Below are positions 1 through 6,160 of a stretch of 7,068 nucleotides of DNA, piece after piece (position 1 is the stretch's first letter; the number at the start of each line of letters is the position of its first letter). The stretch spans positions 1-7,068 of the forward strand of contig JAJZHU010000127.1 of the NCBI GenBank assembly GCA_021798375.1, written 5' to 3'. Made by a program: the position numbers and the translations under genes. The notes under the pieces were generated by a model that did no database searches, had not been told where the DNA came from, and saw only the letters and a program-made list of their open reading frames with translations. Origin of the DNA: Pseudomonadota bacterium (GTDB lineage: Bacteria > Pseudomonadota > Alphaproteobacteria > Acetobacterales > Acetobacteraceae).

Positions 1-4
1 GTGG

Positions 5-56
5 GTGACAGGACCCACCCTACAAGTGAGGTGACAGGACCCACCATACAAGTGAG
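5..56. repeat. Two tandem 26-bp direct repeats downstream of der
   Basis: Positions 5-30 and 31-56 are the same 26-bp unit, beginning GTGACAGGACCCACC and ending TACAAGTGAG, with one mismatch (C at 20, A at 46). The four bases to the left (1-4) do not continue the period but create a 6-bp inverted repeat, GTGGGT (1-6) with ACCCAC (13-18), around a 6-base loop. The repeat lies just past the der stop codon (61-63), so it would be in the 3' tail of the der transcript. No T-tract follows on the minus strand inside the window, so I do not call a terminator. Whether more copies continue beyond the left edge cannot be seen. Confidence 0.8.
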
Positions 57-60
57 TTGA

Positions 61-1446
61 TTAATCCTTGTCGAACGGGTTTTCGTGGCCGCGGAATTCC
101 AGGCGGATCGGCACGCCGGGCATGTCGAATTCTTCGCGCAGGCTGTTGACCAGATAGCGTTTGTAGTCCTCGGGGGTTTGGTCGGCGCGGGTGCCGAACA
201 CCACGAAAGTGGGCGGGCGGGCTTTGGCTTGGGTGATATAGCGCAGTTTCAGGCGGCGGCCTTCGACCAGCGGAGCCTGGTGGCGTTCCAGGGCGCGCTC
301 GAACCAGCGGTTCAGTGCGCTGGTGCCGATGCGTTTGTTCCATATTTTATGGGTGGCGCGAACGGCGGGCAGCAGGCGTTGGATGCTCGATCCGGTGATG
401 GCCGAGAAGCTGATCAGTTTGATGCCTCTCATCTGGGCCAGACTGGCTTCGAGCCGCATGTTGGTGAGGCGCAGGCTGGCGGCGCGGTCTTCCACCGCGT
501 CCCATTTGTTCAGCGCGATCACCAGGCCGCGGCCCTCGCGTTCGACCAGCCGGGCCAGCGCCAGATCCTGATCGCTGATGCCTTCCAGCGCATCGATCAG
601 CAACACCACGATTTCGGCCATCTTCAGGGCCTCGATCGATGAGTGGGTGGACATTTTCTCCAGGTCTTCCTCGATGCGGGCGCGGCGGCGCAATCCTGCG
701 GTATCAACCAGATTGATCTCGCCGAATTCGTCGCGGATGCGCACGGTGACCGAATCGCGGGTCAGGCCCGGTTCCGGCCCGGTGAGCATGCGTTCCTCGC
801 CCAGCAGGCGGTTGAGCAGGGTGGATTTGCCGGCGTTGGGGCGGCCGATGATGGCGAGTTGCAGCGGGCGCACGGGGCCGGCGCCGATTTCCTCGCCGTT
901 TTCGTCCAATTCGATTTCGAGCACGGGCTCGGGCTCGTCGGTCTCGGCCAGTTTGGGCAGGCGGTCGAAGATTTCCGAGATCAGATCCGACAGACCTTCG
1001 CCGTGCTCGGCGGAAATCGGCGTGGGTTCGCCCAGGCCCAGGGAGTAGGCTTCCATCGAGGCAGCTGTACCGCCGCGGCCCTCGGCCTTGTTGACGACCA
1101 GCAGCACCGGGCGGCCTTGTTTGCGCAGCCAGGCGGCGAAGTGATTGTCGGTGGGGGTCAGCCCCGCTTTGGCATCGACCACGAACAGCACCAGATCGGC
1201 GCGGGTGATGGCGTGGCTGGACGAGGCGCGCATGCGCCCATAGAGCGAATCCGGCGGTGCTTCTTCCAGCCCCGCCGTATCGACCAGCATCACGCGGCGT
1301 TCATAGATATCGCATTCCACTTCCTTGCGGTCGCGGGTGACGCCGGGCGTATCGGCGACGATGGCGATGCGTTTTCTGGCCAACCGGTTGAACAGCGTGG
1401 ATTTTCCCACGTTGGGCCGGCCGGCGATAACGATCAGAGGCAACAT
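61..1446 (-). CDS. der: Ribosome biogenesis GTPase Der (EngA)
   Basis: Der is a cytoplasmic tandem-domain GTPase that binds the 50S subunit and is needed for its late assembly. The 461-residue product has the full architecture. G domain 1 shows GRPNVGKS (9-16), a DTPGVTRD switch (32-39), DTAG (56-59) and NKAE (119-122). An acidic linker spans about 168-190. G domain 2 shows GRPNAGKS (201-208), GLTRD (227-231), DTAG (248-251), NKWD (313-316) and FSA (347-349). A KH-like domain fills about 365-455. The length is normal for the family. The start is ATG at 1444-1446, 8 bp after the bamB stop and without a clear Shine-Dalgarno sequence, so translation is probably coupled to bamB. It is the last gene of the cluster seen here, and its TAA stop lies at 61-63. 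No truncation or missing motif is seen. Confidence 0.98.
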   Translation of the reverse strand: MLPLIVIAGRPNVGKSTLFNRLARKRIAIVADTPGVTRDRKEVECDIYERRVMLVDTAGLEEAPPDSLYGRMRASSSHAITRADLVLFVVDAKAGLTPTDNHFAAWLRKQGRPVLLVVNKAEGRGGTAASMEAYSLGLGEPTPISAEHGEGLSDLISEIFDRLPKLAETDEPEPVLEIELDENGEEIGAGPVRPLQLAIIGRPNAGKSTLLNRLLGEERMLTGPEPGLTRDSVTVRIRDEFGEINLVDTAGLRRRARIEEDLEKMSTHSSIEALKMAEIVVLLIDALEGISDQDLALARLVEREGRGLVIALNKWDAVEDRAASLRLTNMRLEASLAQMRGIKLISFSAITGSSIQRLLPAVRATHKIWNKRIGTSALNRWFERALERHQAPLVEGRRLKLRYITQAKARPPTFVVFGTRADQTPEDYKRYLVNSLREEFDMPGVPIRLEFRGHENPFDKD

Positions 1447-1454
1447 TGAAGGAC

Positions 1455-2789
1455 TCAGGCGAACGCCGCGATGGCGCCGCTTTCAAAGACGACATAAAAC
1501 ACCCCGTCGGCGACTACCGGCGGCAACGCGAACGATTCGCTCAGCTTGTAGGTTAGATCGATTTTGCCATTGGCAGGATCGATCACCAACATATGGCCGT
1601 TATCGCCGGCCAGCCACAATTTATTATTCACCAGCATCGGTCCGTACCAAACAATCGGGCCTTTTTGCTTTTGGAGGTTCTTGAATTGCGGAATCGGGAC
1701 GACCCACAAAGCCGCGCCTTCGTCGCGCGACAGCGCCAGCAGATGTCCGTCGGCATAGACGAATATCACCCCGCCGGCCATGCAGGGCATTTGAAAGCCG
1801 CCGATGTCGCGGTCCCAGGCGCGGCGGCCCGATTTGATATCGACCGACAGCATCAGGTTGTCCAGGCCCAGGGCAAACACCTTGCCGTCGGAGATGATGG
1901 TCGGCGAGGGTACGGCGGCGATGTCGGAGGCCACCAGCAGGCTGCGCGAGGTGGAAAGGCTGTCGGTCCATATTTCGGTGCCGGTTTGCTTGTCCAGCGC
2001 GACCAATTGACCGGAACTGAAGGCCGCCGTGACGAAATCGCCTTCTACCGCCGGGGCGGCTTCGGCAAGCGCCGCGGTGCTGGCCGATCGGCCTTGATAG
2101 CTCCAGATCAAACTGCCGTTTTTGGCGGAAAGGGCCAGCAAGCGGGCGTCGATGGTGATCAGATATAATACGCCGTCGACAATTGTGGCATTGCTGCGCG
2201 CCGGGGCGCCAAGTGGAGTGCGCCAAATTTGCTTGGCGGTGGCGGGATCGAGCGCGAACAGATCACCATAGCCGGTGGATATGAACAGGGTCTGGCCGTC
2301 GGAGGACAGGCCGCCGCCGACGTTGGTGCTGTCGCTGTCGTCCGGGGCGGGGTCGAAGCGCCACTTCTGATCGCCGTCCTTGATGGTGAAGGCCCGCACC
2401 ACCGCGTCGGCGTCCATGGTGAATACGCGGCCGCCGAACACCAACGGTTGTACCACCAGCTTGCGGCGATAGCCGTCGCCGAGGCCGAGGTCGGATTGCC
2501 ATTGCTTTTTGAAGTTGGCGGGGCCGATCAAGGATCCCAGCACGTGATCGGCGCTGTTGCCGGGTTGCAGCCATTCTGCGTTGGCCACGGGGTGCGGAAG
2601 GGAAAAGCTGGTGCCGGGGGTGGCGTCCACCGCCAGGCCATTGTGCACCGGCAGCACGTCTTCGCGCACGCCGGGCAAATGCTTGTCGGCGGTGGAGAAC
2701 AGCTCGGTGATTTTTTCACAGCTGGCCAGTCCCAGGGGCAGCAGCAACAACGCTGTGCGGCGGCTTAGTTTCAATCGTTTTTCGGTCAT
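1455..2789 (-). CDS. bamB: Outer membrane assembly lipoprotein BamB (PQQ-like beta-propeller)
   Basis: BamB is the beta-propeller lipoprotein of the BAM complex, which folds beta-barrel proteins into the outer membrane. The 444-residue product begins with a basic stretch and a hydrophobic segment ending in the lipobox LASC, so Cys24 is the expected lipidated residue; Glu25 follows, with no inner-membrane retention Asp. About eight blades with the PQQ pattern (variable-G-x-L-x-A-L-D/x-x-x-x-G-x-x-W) follow, near 118-143, 165-189, 204-229, 250-274, 301-325, 338-362, 388-410 and 427-444. The frame also opens at TTG 2790-2792, but GGAGAG at 2795-2800 sits five bases from ATG 2787-2789, which decides the start. 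It lies 12 bp after the yfgM-like gene and 8 bp before der, matching E. coli order. It is longer than E. coli BamB, mainly through an N-terminal extension before the first blade. The SRRTALL run at 9-15 is faintly twin-arginine-like. Confidence 0.93.
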   Translation of the reverse strand: MTEKRLKLSRRTALLLLPLGLASCEKITELFSTADKHLPGVREDVLPVHNGLAVDATPGTSFSLPHPVANAEWLQPGNSADHVLGSLIGPANFKKQWQSDLGLGDGYRRKLVVQPLVFGGRVFTMDADAVVRAFTIKDGDQKWRFDPAPDDSDSTNVGGGLSSDGQTLFISTGYGDLFALDPATAKQIWRTPLGAPARSNATIVDGVLYLITIDARLLALSAKNGSLIWSYQGRSASTAALAEAAPAVEGDFVTAAFSSGQLVALDKQTGTEIWTDSLSTSRSLLVASDIAAVPSPTIISDGKVFALGLDNLMLSVDIKSGRRAWDRDIGGFQMPCMAGGVIFVYADGHLLALSRDEGAALWVVPIPQFKNLQKQKGPIVWYGPMLVNNKLWLAGDNGHMLVIDPANGKIDLTYKLSESFALPPVVADGVFYVVFESGAIAAFA

Positions 2790-2801
2790 CAAATCTCTCC
2801 G

Positions 2802-3467
2802 TCAGCCGCCGATGCTAGAAAGCAGCCCCGCCGCCCGGCTACGCGCGCCTTGTGGCGCCGTGTTGTCGGATTGCAAAGCCTGCAAACGTTGCCGCGCCTG
2901 TGCGGTTTGGCCTTGGCGCAGCAAAATCAGCGCCATTTGTTCGCTGGCCAACCCATGCCACATATTGTTCACCGACAACAGCGGTTGCAGACGGGCGGTG
3001 AGCAATGAGACGTCGCCATGGTCAGTTTGATGCGAAATCCACATCAGCGTGGCGAGGTCACGTATGGCCTGGGGAGTGTTGGCCTCTTTCGACACCAGAT
3101 CCCACAGCGCCAAAGCGCCGGTGTGATCGCCGCCAGCGAATTTCAGCGTCGCCTCGTCCATCCGGGCGAGTGGCGTGTAACCGGAATGGCCTTGCTTTTC
3201 AACATTCTGAAACGCGGCTTCGGCCGCGGTGCGCGATGCATCGTCGGTGACGGCGGCGGCCTGGGTGGTGGCGGCCAAAAACAGGCTGGAAACACGCCGA
3301 TCTTCGGCCTGGGCGCGGCTTTGGTAATATTGCCAGCCGGCAACGCCCGCCAATGCCAACAGGCAGGCTCCCGCCAAAACACCGCCGTAGCGGGTGAACA
3401 GAGCGCGCGCCCGGTCGGCGCGGAGATCTTCAGAAACTTCGTCGAAAATATCGACCACGCGAACCAT
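2802..3467 (-). CDS. YfgM-like tetratricopeptide protein, inner-membrane anchored (TPR_21 family)
   Basis: This resembles YfgM, a single-pass inner-membrane protein whose periplasmic TPR domain works beside the Sec translocon and periplasmic chaperones. From the start chosen here, the 221-residue product has a short charged cytoplasmic segment, with DIFDEVSEDL at 6-15, and one hydrophobic segment at about 28-46. The rest is an alanine-rich helical domain typical of TPR_21. An in-frame ATG at 3507-3509 would add 14 basic residues and sits 9 bp after the peptidase stop. I prefer ATG 3465-3467 because family members start close to the DIF motif, and because the extension uses less typical codons such as AGG. 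The upstream AGAGG lies flush against this ATG, so the ribosome-binding evidence is weak for both. The yfgM-bamB-der order supports the family call. The gene ends at TGA 2802-2804. Confidence 0.85.
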   Translation of the reverse strand: MVRVVDIFDEVSEDLRADRARALFTRYGGVLAGACLLALAGVAGWQYYQSRAQAEDRRVSSLFLAATTQAAAVTDDASRTAAEAAFQNVEKQGHSGYTPLARMDEATLKFAGGDHTGALALWDLVSKEANTPQAIRDLATLMWISHQTDHGDVSLLTARLQPLLSVNNMWHGLASEQMALILLRQGQTAQARQRLQALQSDNTAPQGARSRAAGLLSSIGG

Positions 3468-3518
3468 CCTCTTTGGGCCCAAAATTTGGGTCTTGCGGCG
3501 GCGGACCATAGCGGTGGA

Positions 3519-4217
3519 CTAGCTTACTCGCAACAGGCTCGCCCCATGCTGTTTCAACCAGGTCTGCGCCGCGGCGTTGTGGGGGGTGAGCTTGCCCACC
3601 AAAGCCCAGAATTGCGGCGAATGATCCATGTGGCGCAGGTGCGCCACTTCGTGCGCCACCACATAATCCTGCACGAAGTGCGGCGCCATCACCAATCGCC
3701 AATTTACCATCACCACCCCGTCGGCGGTGCAACTGCCCCAGCGGCTGCGGGTGTCCTTTACCGCCACCCGTGAGGGCTTTTTGTCGATCTGGGCGGCTTT
3801 TTCCCAAATCATGGCGGCAAAGCCGCGTTTGGCTTCGGCGCGCAGTAAATCCAACACCCGGCGCGCGAGGAAATTGGCCTCGCCGGCCACTTCGATCGTG
3901 CCCTCGCGCAGCCAGGCGCCGCCACGGCCGCCGGGCACATGACGCACCGGATGCGCCACACCGCCGATCATCACCGCCGCGCCATCGACCAGAGCCACGG
4001 TTTGCGGCAATGCCCGCAGCCGTTCGGCCACCCACGCGGATTGATCGCGCAATAATGCGAGCCCGGCCGATTTGGCGGCGCGCAAGGGCAGGGTGATCAC
4101 CACGCCGCCGGCCCTGGGGTCGATCCGCAGACTGATCATGCGCGCGGTACGGCTGCGCCGCCATGTTACGGGCGTCGCGCCATGCGGCAGTTGCAGGATT
4201 TCAGCGGAATCGGACAC
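3519..4217 (-). CDS. YgjP-type M48 zinc metallopeptidase (DUF45/SprT-like)
   Basis: The 232-residue protein matches the YgjP/DUF45 group of putative cytoplasmic zinc peptidases, whose substrates are unknown to me. The conserved C-terminal core is plain: TRSRWGSC at 156-163, then the gluzincin motif HEVAH at 189-193 followed by LRHMDHSPQFW. His189, His193 and probably His199 bind zinc, and Glu190 is the expected catalytic residue. No signal peptide or membrane segment is seen. The N-terminal part (about 17-120) carries the beta-rich RRSRTARMISLRID stretch typical of the family. The start codon is GTG at 4215-4217, placed one base from a 10-bp inverted repeat (4219-4240); the only Shine-Dalgarno-like bases, AGG, are inside that stem. 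The gene opens the cluster with yfgM, bamB and der, ending 9-51 bp before the yfgM-like start. All active-site residues are present. Confidence 0.93.
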   Translation of the reverse strand: MSDSAEILQLPHGATPVTWRRSRTARMISLRIDPRAGGVVITLPLRAAKSAGLALLRDQSAWVAERLRALPQTVALVDGAAVMIGGVAHPVRHVPGGRGGAWLREGTIEVAGEANFLARRVLDLLRAEAKRGFAAMIWEKAAQIDKKPSRVAVKDTRSRWGSCTADGVVMVNWRLVMAPHFVQDYVVAHEVAHLRHMDHSPQFWALVGKLTPHNAAAQTWLKQHGASLLRVS

Positions 4218-4218
4218 A

Positions 4219-4240
4219 GCGCAAGCCTAGAGGCTTGCGC
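4219..4240 (-). promoter_or_regulatory. 10-bp perfect inverted repeat abutting the metallopeptidase GTG start
   Basis: GCGCAAGCCT (4219-4228) and AGGCTTGCGC (4231-4240) are exact reverse complements separated by two bases. In minus-strand RNA this would fold into a GC-rich hairpin ending one base before the GTG start at 4217, and its stem would hold the only Shine-Dalgarno-like AGG of that gene. It could reduce translation initiation or serve as a binding site for a dimeric protein. The structure is seen directly; its role is inference. Confidence 0.55.
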
Positions 4241-4249
4241 GGCGGGGGA

Positions 4250-4296
4250 CAAAGTTTTTTGCGGCCCTTTGCGTAACAAAGGCCGCAAAAACTTTG
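4250..4296. terminator. Long hairpin downstream of the CBS-BON gene, likely terminator
   Basis: The arms at 4250-4271 and 4277-4296 pair along some 20 bp, with one unpaired base in the T-run and one in the GGCCC run of the left arm, around the 5-base loop CGTAA. The core is GCGGCC/GGCCGC, flanked inside by TTTG/CAAA and outside by T5-6/A5. It lies 20 bp past the CBS-BON stop (4317-4319). It is not a textbook intrinsic terminator, because the T and A runs are within the stem and no U-tail follows on the minus strand. Its position and stability still suggest an end of transcription or a 3'-end stabiliser. Confidence 0.6.
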
Positions 4297-4316
4297 CGTG
4301 TGTGATGCGAAGCCGA

Positions 4317-5024
4317 TCAGCCCAGGCCGGAGAAGGTCATCCCGGTGTTGACATCGACATAGATCAGTTCGTTTTTCACCGACGCCACGCCGGGGACATT
4401 TTCCACCAGCACGATGACGGCGCGTTCCTCGCGCGGGTCGGACACCACGCCGGAAACGGTGATCACGCCGGCCTTGGCGGACACGGCGAGGCCGGGCGGC
4501 ACCCAGGCTTGGGCGCGCAAGGCGTGCAGCACGGCGGTTTCCAGATCGCGATCGCTGGCGGCGACGACTTCATCGTCGGGTGCGAGCAACGGTTCCAGCG
4601 CCCGCAGCAGATCGGCGCGGCTGATAATCCCCACCGGCTTGCCGTGATCGAGCACCGGCAAACGGCGCACCTTGTGTTTTTCCATCGATGCGACAATTTC
4701 ATCGAGCGTGGCGCGCAGCGTTACCGCCACCACCGGCGTGTGCATCAGATCGGACACCTGACGCGCATGGGTGCGCAGATAATCGCCCGCCTCACGCGCG
4801 GGGCCGCGCAAAAAAGCGATCAGTTTGGAATGATGCGGTTCGGTGCCGATTTCGGCGCGGCGCAACACGTCGGCTTCGGTGAGCATTCCCACCATCTTGC
4901 CGTCCTTGTCCACCACCACCAAGCCGCTGATGCGGCGTGCGACCATCAGCCGCACCGCATCGTGAATGGAAGCATCCTGCGTGATCGAGACAACCGCCGG
5001 ATGCATGATATCGCGAGCCAACAT
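4317..5024 (-). CDS. CBS-domain pair plus BON domain protein
   Basis: The 235-residue protein has two CBS domains forming a Bateman module (about 1-56 and 88-143), followed by a BON domain (about 158-222). In the first, MLARDIMHPAVVSI opens the domain and DKDGKMVGMLTEAD closes it. In the second, VSDLMHTPVVAV opens it and GKPVGIISRADLLRAL closes it. The BON domain shows GVITVSGVV and VPGVASVKNELI. CBS pairs usually sense adenine nucleotides, and BON domains are linked to membrane or phospholipid association. No signal peptide or transmembrane segment is seen, so a soluble regulatory role is likely, with unknown target. The frame extends to ATG 5052-5054 (ten more residues), but ATG 5022-5024 is preferred: the family starts at the DIM motif, and AGGGA lies about eight bases upstream. 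The gene lies 116 bp downstream of the complex I subunit gene and ends 20 bp before a large hairpin. Confidence 0.92.
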   Translation of the reverse strand: MLARDIMHPAVVSITQDASIHDAVRLMVARRISGLVVVDKDGKMVGMLTEADVLRRAEIGTEPHHSKLIAFLRGPAREAGDYLRTHARQVSDLMHTPVVAVTLRATLDEIVASMEKHKVRRLPVLDHGKPVGIISRADLLRALEPLLAPDDEVVAASDRDLETAVLHALRAQAWVPPGLAVSAKAGVITVSGVVSDPREERAVIVLVENVPGVASVKNELIYVDVNTGMTFSGLG

Positions 5025-5140
5025 GATTTTTTTCCCTATCTGGACTGATGCCATCTTAGGCGCCTGCGTTTGTCGCGGCGTTGACGCGCATCAAAATGCC
5101 GCGTCGCCCGCGCGCATTAAAGCCCAGATCGGGAAGTTTA

Positions 5141-5422
5141 TCAATGAGACCAGTTTTCGGTGCGGCCGAAGCGGAAATTATCCGCATAAACCTTGGGTTG
5201 AATCGGCTTTTCGGCGACCGGGAGTTCGAGATCGAACGCGATGTTGTTGCGTTCGGCATAGGCGATTGCCTCGGCCTGGGATTCAAAGCGAAGACGCAAT
5301 TGGCCGCGCGTGTTGCTGCCGGCGGCGCCTGCTTGCGGCGGGAAGGTGAGTCCCCACTCTTCGGCGCCGGCCGCGCCGGATTGCATTGCATTCTTGGCTC
5401 GTTGGAAGATACGGGCTCGCAT
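5141..5422 (-). CDS. NDUFS4-like complex I accessory subunit (ETC complex I subunit conserved region), shortened form
   Basis: The 93-residue protein belongs to the NDUFS4 family, an accessory subunit on the peripheral arm of NADH:ubiquinone oxidoreductase. The N-terminus MRARIFQRAKNAMQSG (1-16) is diagnostic, as are RLRFESQAEAIAYAER (43-58) and the C-terminal PKVYADNFRFGR...W.H (76-93). The distance from Trp23 to Gln41 is about ten residues shorter than I expect, and the usual DPLMGW-type motif is absent, replaced by an Ala/Gly-rich PPQAGAAGSNTRG (28-40). The other frames do not encode the missing motif, so a simple frameshift is not the cause. A TTG at 5423-5425 precedes the ATG, but GGAGAG upstream favours ATG 5420-5422. 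The gene starts 56 bp after tRNA-Pro. A TTGACG at 5472-5477 could be a -35 box, but no good -10 follows. The stop is TGA 5141-5143. Confidence 0.9.
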   Translation of the reverse strand: MRARIFQRAKNAMQSGAAGAEEWGLTFPPQAGAAGSNTRGQLRLRFESQAEAIAYAERNNIAFDLELPVAEKPIQPKVYADNFRFGRTENWSH

Positions 5423-5478
5423 CAAAGCATCTCTCCGTTACCAAAATCCGTCATGAAGATTGGAATCTGCCGTCAAAC

Positions 5479-5555
5479 TGGTCGGGGTGGCCGGATTCGA
5501 ACCGACGACCTCATGTACCCAAAACACGCGCGCTACCAGACTGCGCCACACCCCG
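5479..5555 (-). tRNA. tRNA-Pro (anticodon UGG), CCA encoded
   Basis: The minus strand folds into a complete cloverleaf. The acceptor stem is CGGGGTG (5555-5549) with CACCCCG (5489-5483). The D stem is GCGC/GCGC. The anticodon stem is CGTGT/ACATG around the loop TTTGGGT, which gives anticodon TGG. A five-base variable region AGGTC follows, and the T arm is GTCGG-TTCGAAT-CCGGC. The discriminator base is A (5482), and the CCA end is encoded in the DNA (5481-5479). UGG reads CCA, CCG and, by wobble, other proline codons. The gene lies between the DUF192 gene and the complex I subunit gene on the same strand. Confidence 0.97.
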
Positions 5556-5564
5556 AGGTCGCGG

Positions 5565-5593
5565 AAGCTAGGTGCGTTGCATCATTTGAGCAA
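5565..5593 (-). promoter_or_regulatory. Possible sigma-70-type promoter for tRNA-Pro
   Basis: On the minus strand a TTGCTC hexamer (5588-5593) is followed after exactly 17 bases by TAGCTT (5565-5570), which lies ten bases from the tRNA 5' end. The spacing and position fit a housekeeping promoter, but the -10 box is a weak match. It lies in the gap after the DUF192 stop (5629-5631), consistent with the tRNA having its own promoter. Confidence 0.4.
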
Positions 5594-5628
5594 GCCCAGA
5601 AGCGACACGTCCGCCCAATCTTGGTCGA

Positions 5629-6105
5629 TTATTTTATATTGCTGAAAATGCGCTGCTGCACCTTGTCGCCCACGCGGATATCCAGCGCCTCGGCGATGCC
5701 GGCCTGGAGTTCGAGCGTGGCGCGCACAGGTACGCCGCTGGAGATTATCGCCAGCGACCGCGGCACGGCGTCTTCGGTGACGGCGGCCACGCTGCCATCG
5801 GCGGCGATGAATACCATATCGAGCGGAATCAACGTGTTCTTCATCCACATCGAGGAGATTTGCGGCACCCCCGAGTCGAACAACATGCCCTGATCGGCGG
5901 CCAGGCTGGTGCGCCACATCAGGCCGATTTCCTGCTGCTCGGGCGTAATCGCCATTTCAACGTGGAACAGATGTGGTTTGCCGTCGTGGGTGACGATCAC
6001 CAGATCTTCCTTGGGGAGGGTCGGTTGGGGTTTGCTGAGGTCCGTCGCATGAACCGCAAACACGGCGCCGGAGGCGAGCAAGGCCAGGATCAAAAATTTT
6101 TTCAA
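5629..6105 (-). CDS. DUF192 family secreted protein
   Basis: The 158-residue product is a DUF192 protein; the biochemical role of this family is not settled. The signature runs are present: IGLMWRTSL (60-68), GMLFDSG (73-79) and SMWMKNTLIPLDMVFI (85-100), followed by the AIISSGVPVRATLEL region. An N-terminal signal peptide is clear, with two lysines, a hydrophobic core at 4-17 and a likely signal peptidase I site after Val-His-Ala (18-20), so the mature protein should be periplasmic. The open frame runs much further upstream, but that part overlaps trmO in another frame and has no family resemblance. The start is taken as TTG at 6103-6105, since GGAG is six bases upstream and the signal peptide begins there. 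It lies 55 bp after the TrmO-like stop and probably shares its transcript. A TATAAAT-like box sits in that gap without a convincing -35. Confidence 0.9.
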   Translation of the reverse strand: MKKFLILALLASGAVFAVHATDLSKPQPTLPKEDLVIVTHDGKPHLFHVEMAITPEQQEIGLMWRTSLAADQGMLFDSGVPQISSMWMKNTLIPLDMVFIAADGSVAAVTEDAVPRSLAIISSGVPVRATLELQAGIAEALDIRVGDKVQQRIFSNIK

Positions 6106-6160
6106 AATCGACTCCGTTTTGGACAGTGGCGCCGATTTATACAGCAAGCGTCTGTTGGTG

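Noticed and set aside
643..1449. 268-codon plus-strand open frame opposite der
   Set aside because: It lies wholly antisense to a complete Der with all its motifs. Its translation is rich in Gly, Gln, His and Phe, as expected from reading GC-rich codons backwards.
4182..5048. 288-codon plus-strand open frame opposite the CBS-BON gene
   Set aside because: It covers the CBS-BON gene in antisense and runs through both hairpins at 4219-4296. The product is unusually rich in His and Gly and has no domain pattern.
5055..5140. Small gene or RNA in the gap between the complex I subunit and CBS-BON genes
   Set aside because: The 86 bp contain short ATG-led frames but no ribosome-binding site with codon bias, no T-tract hairpin and no recognisable RNA fold.
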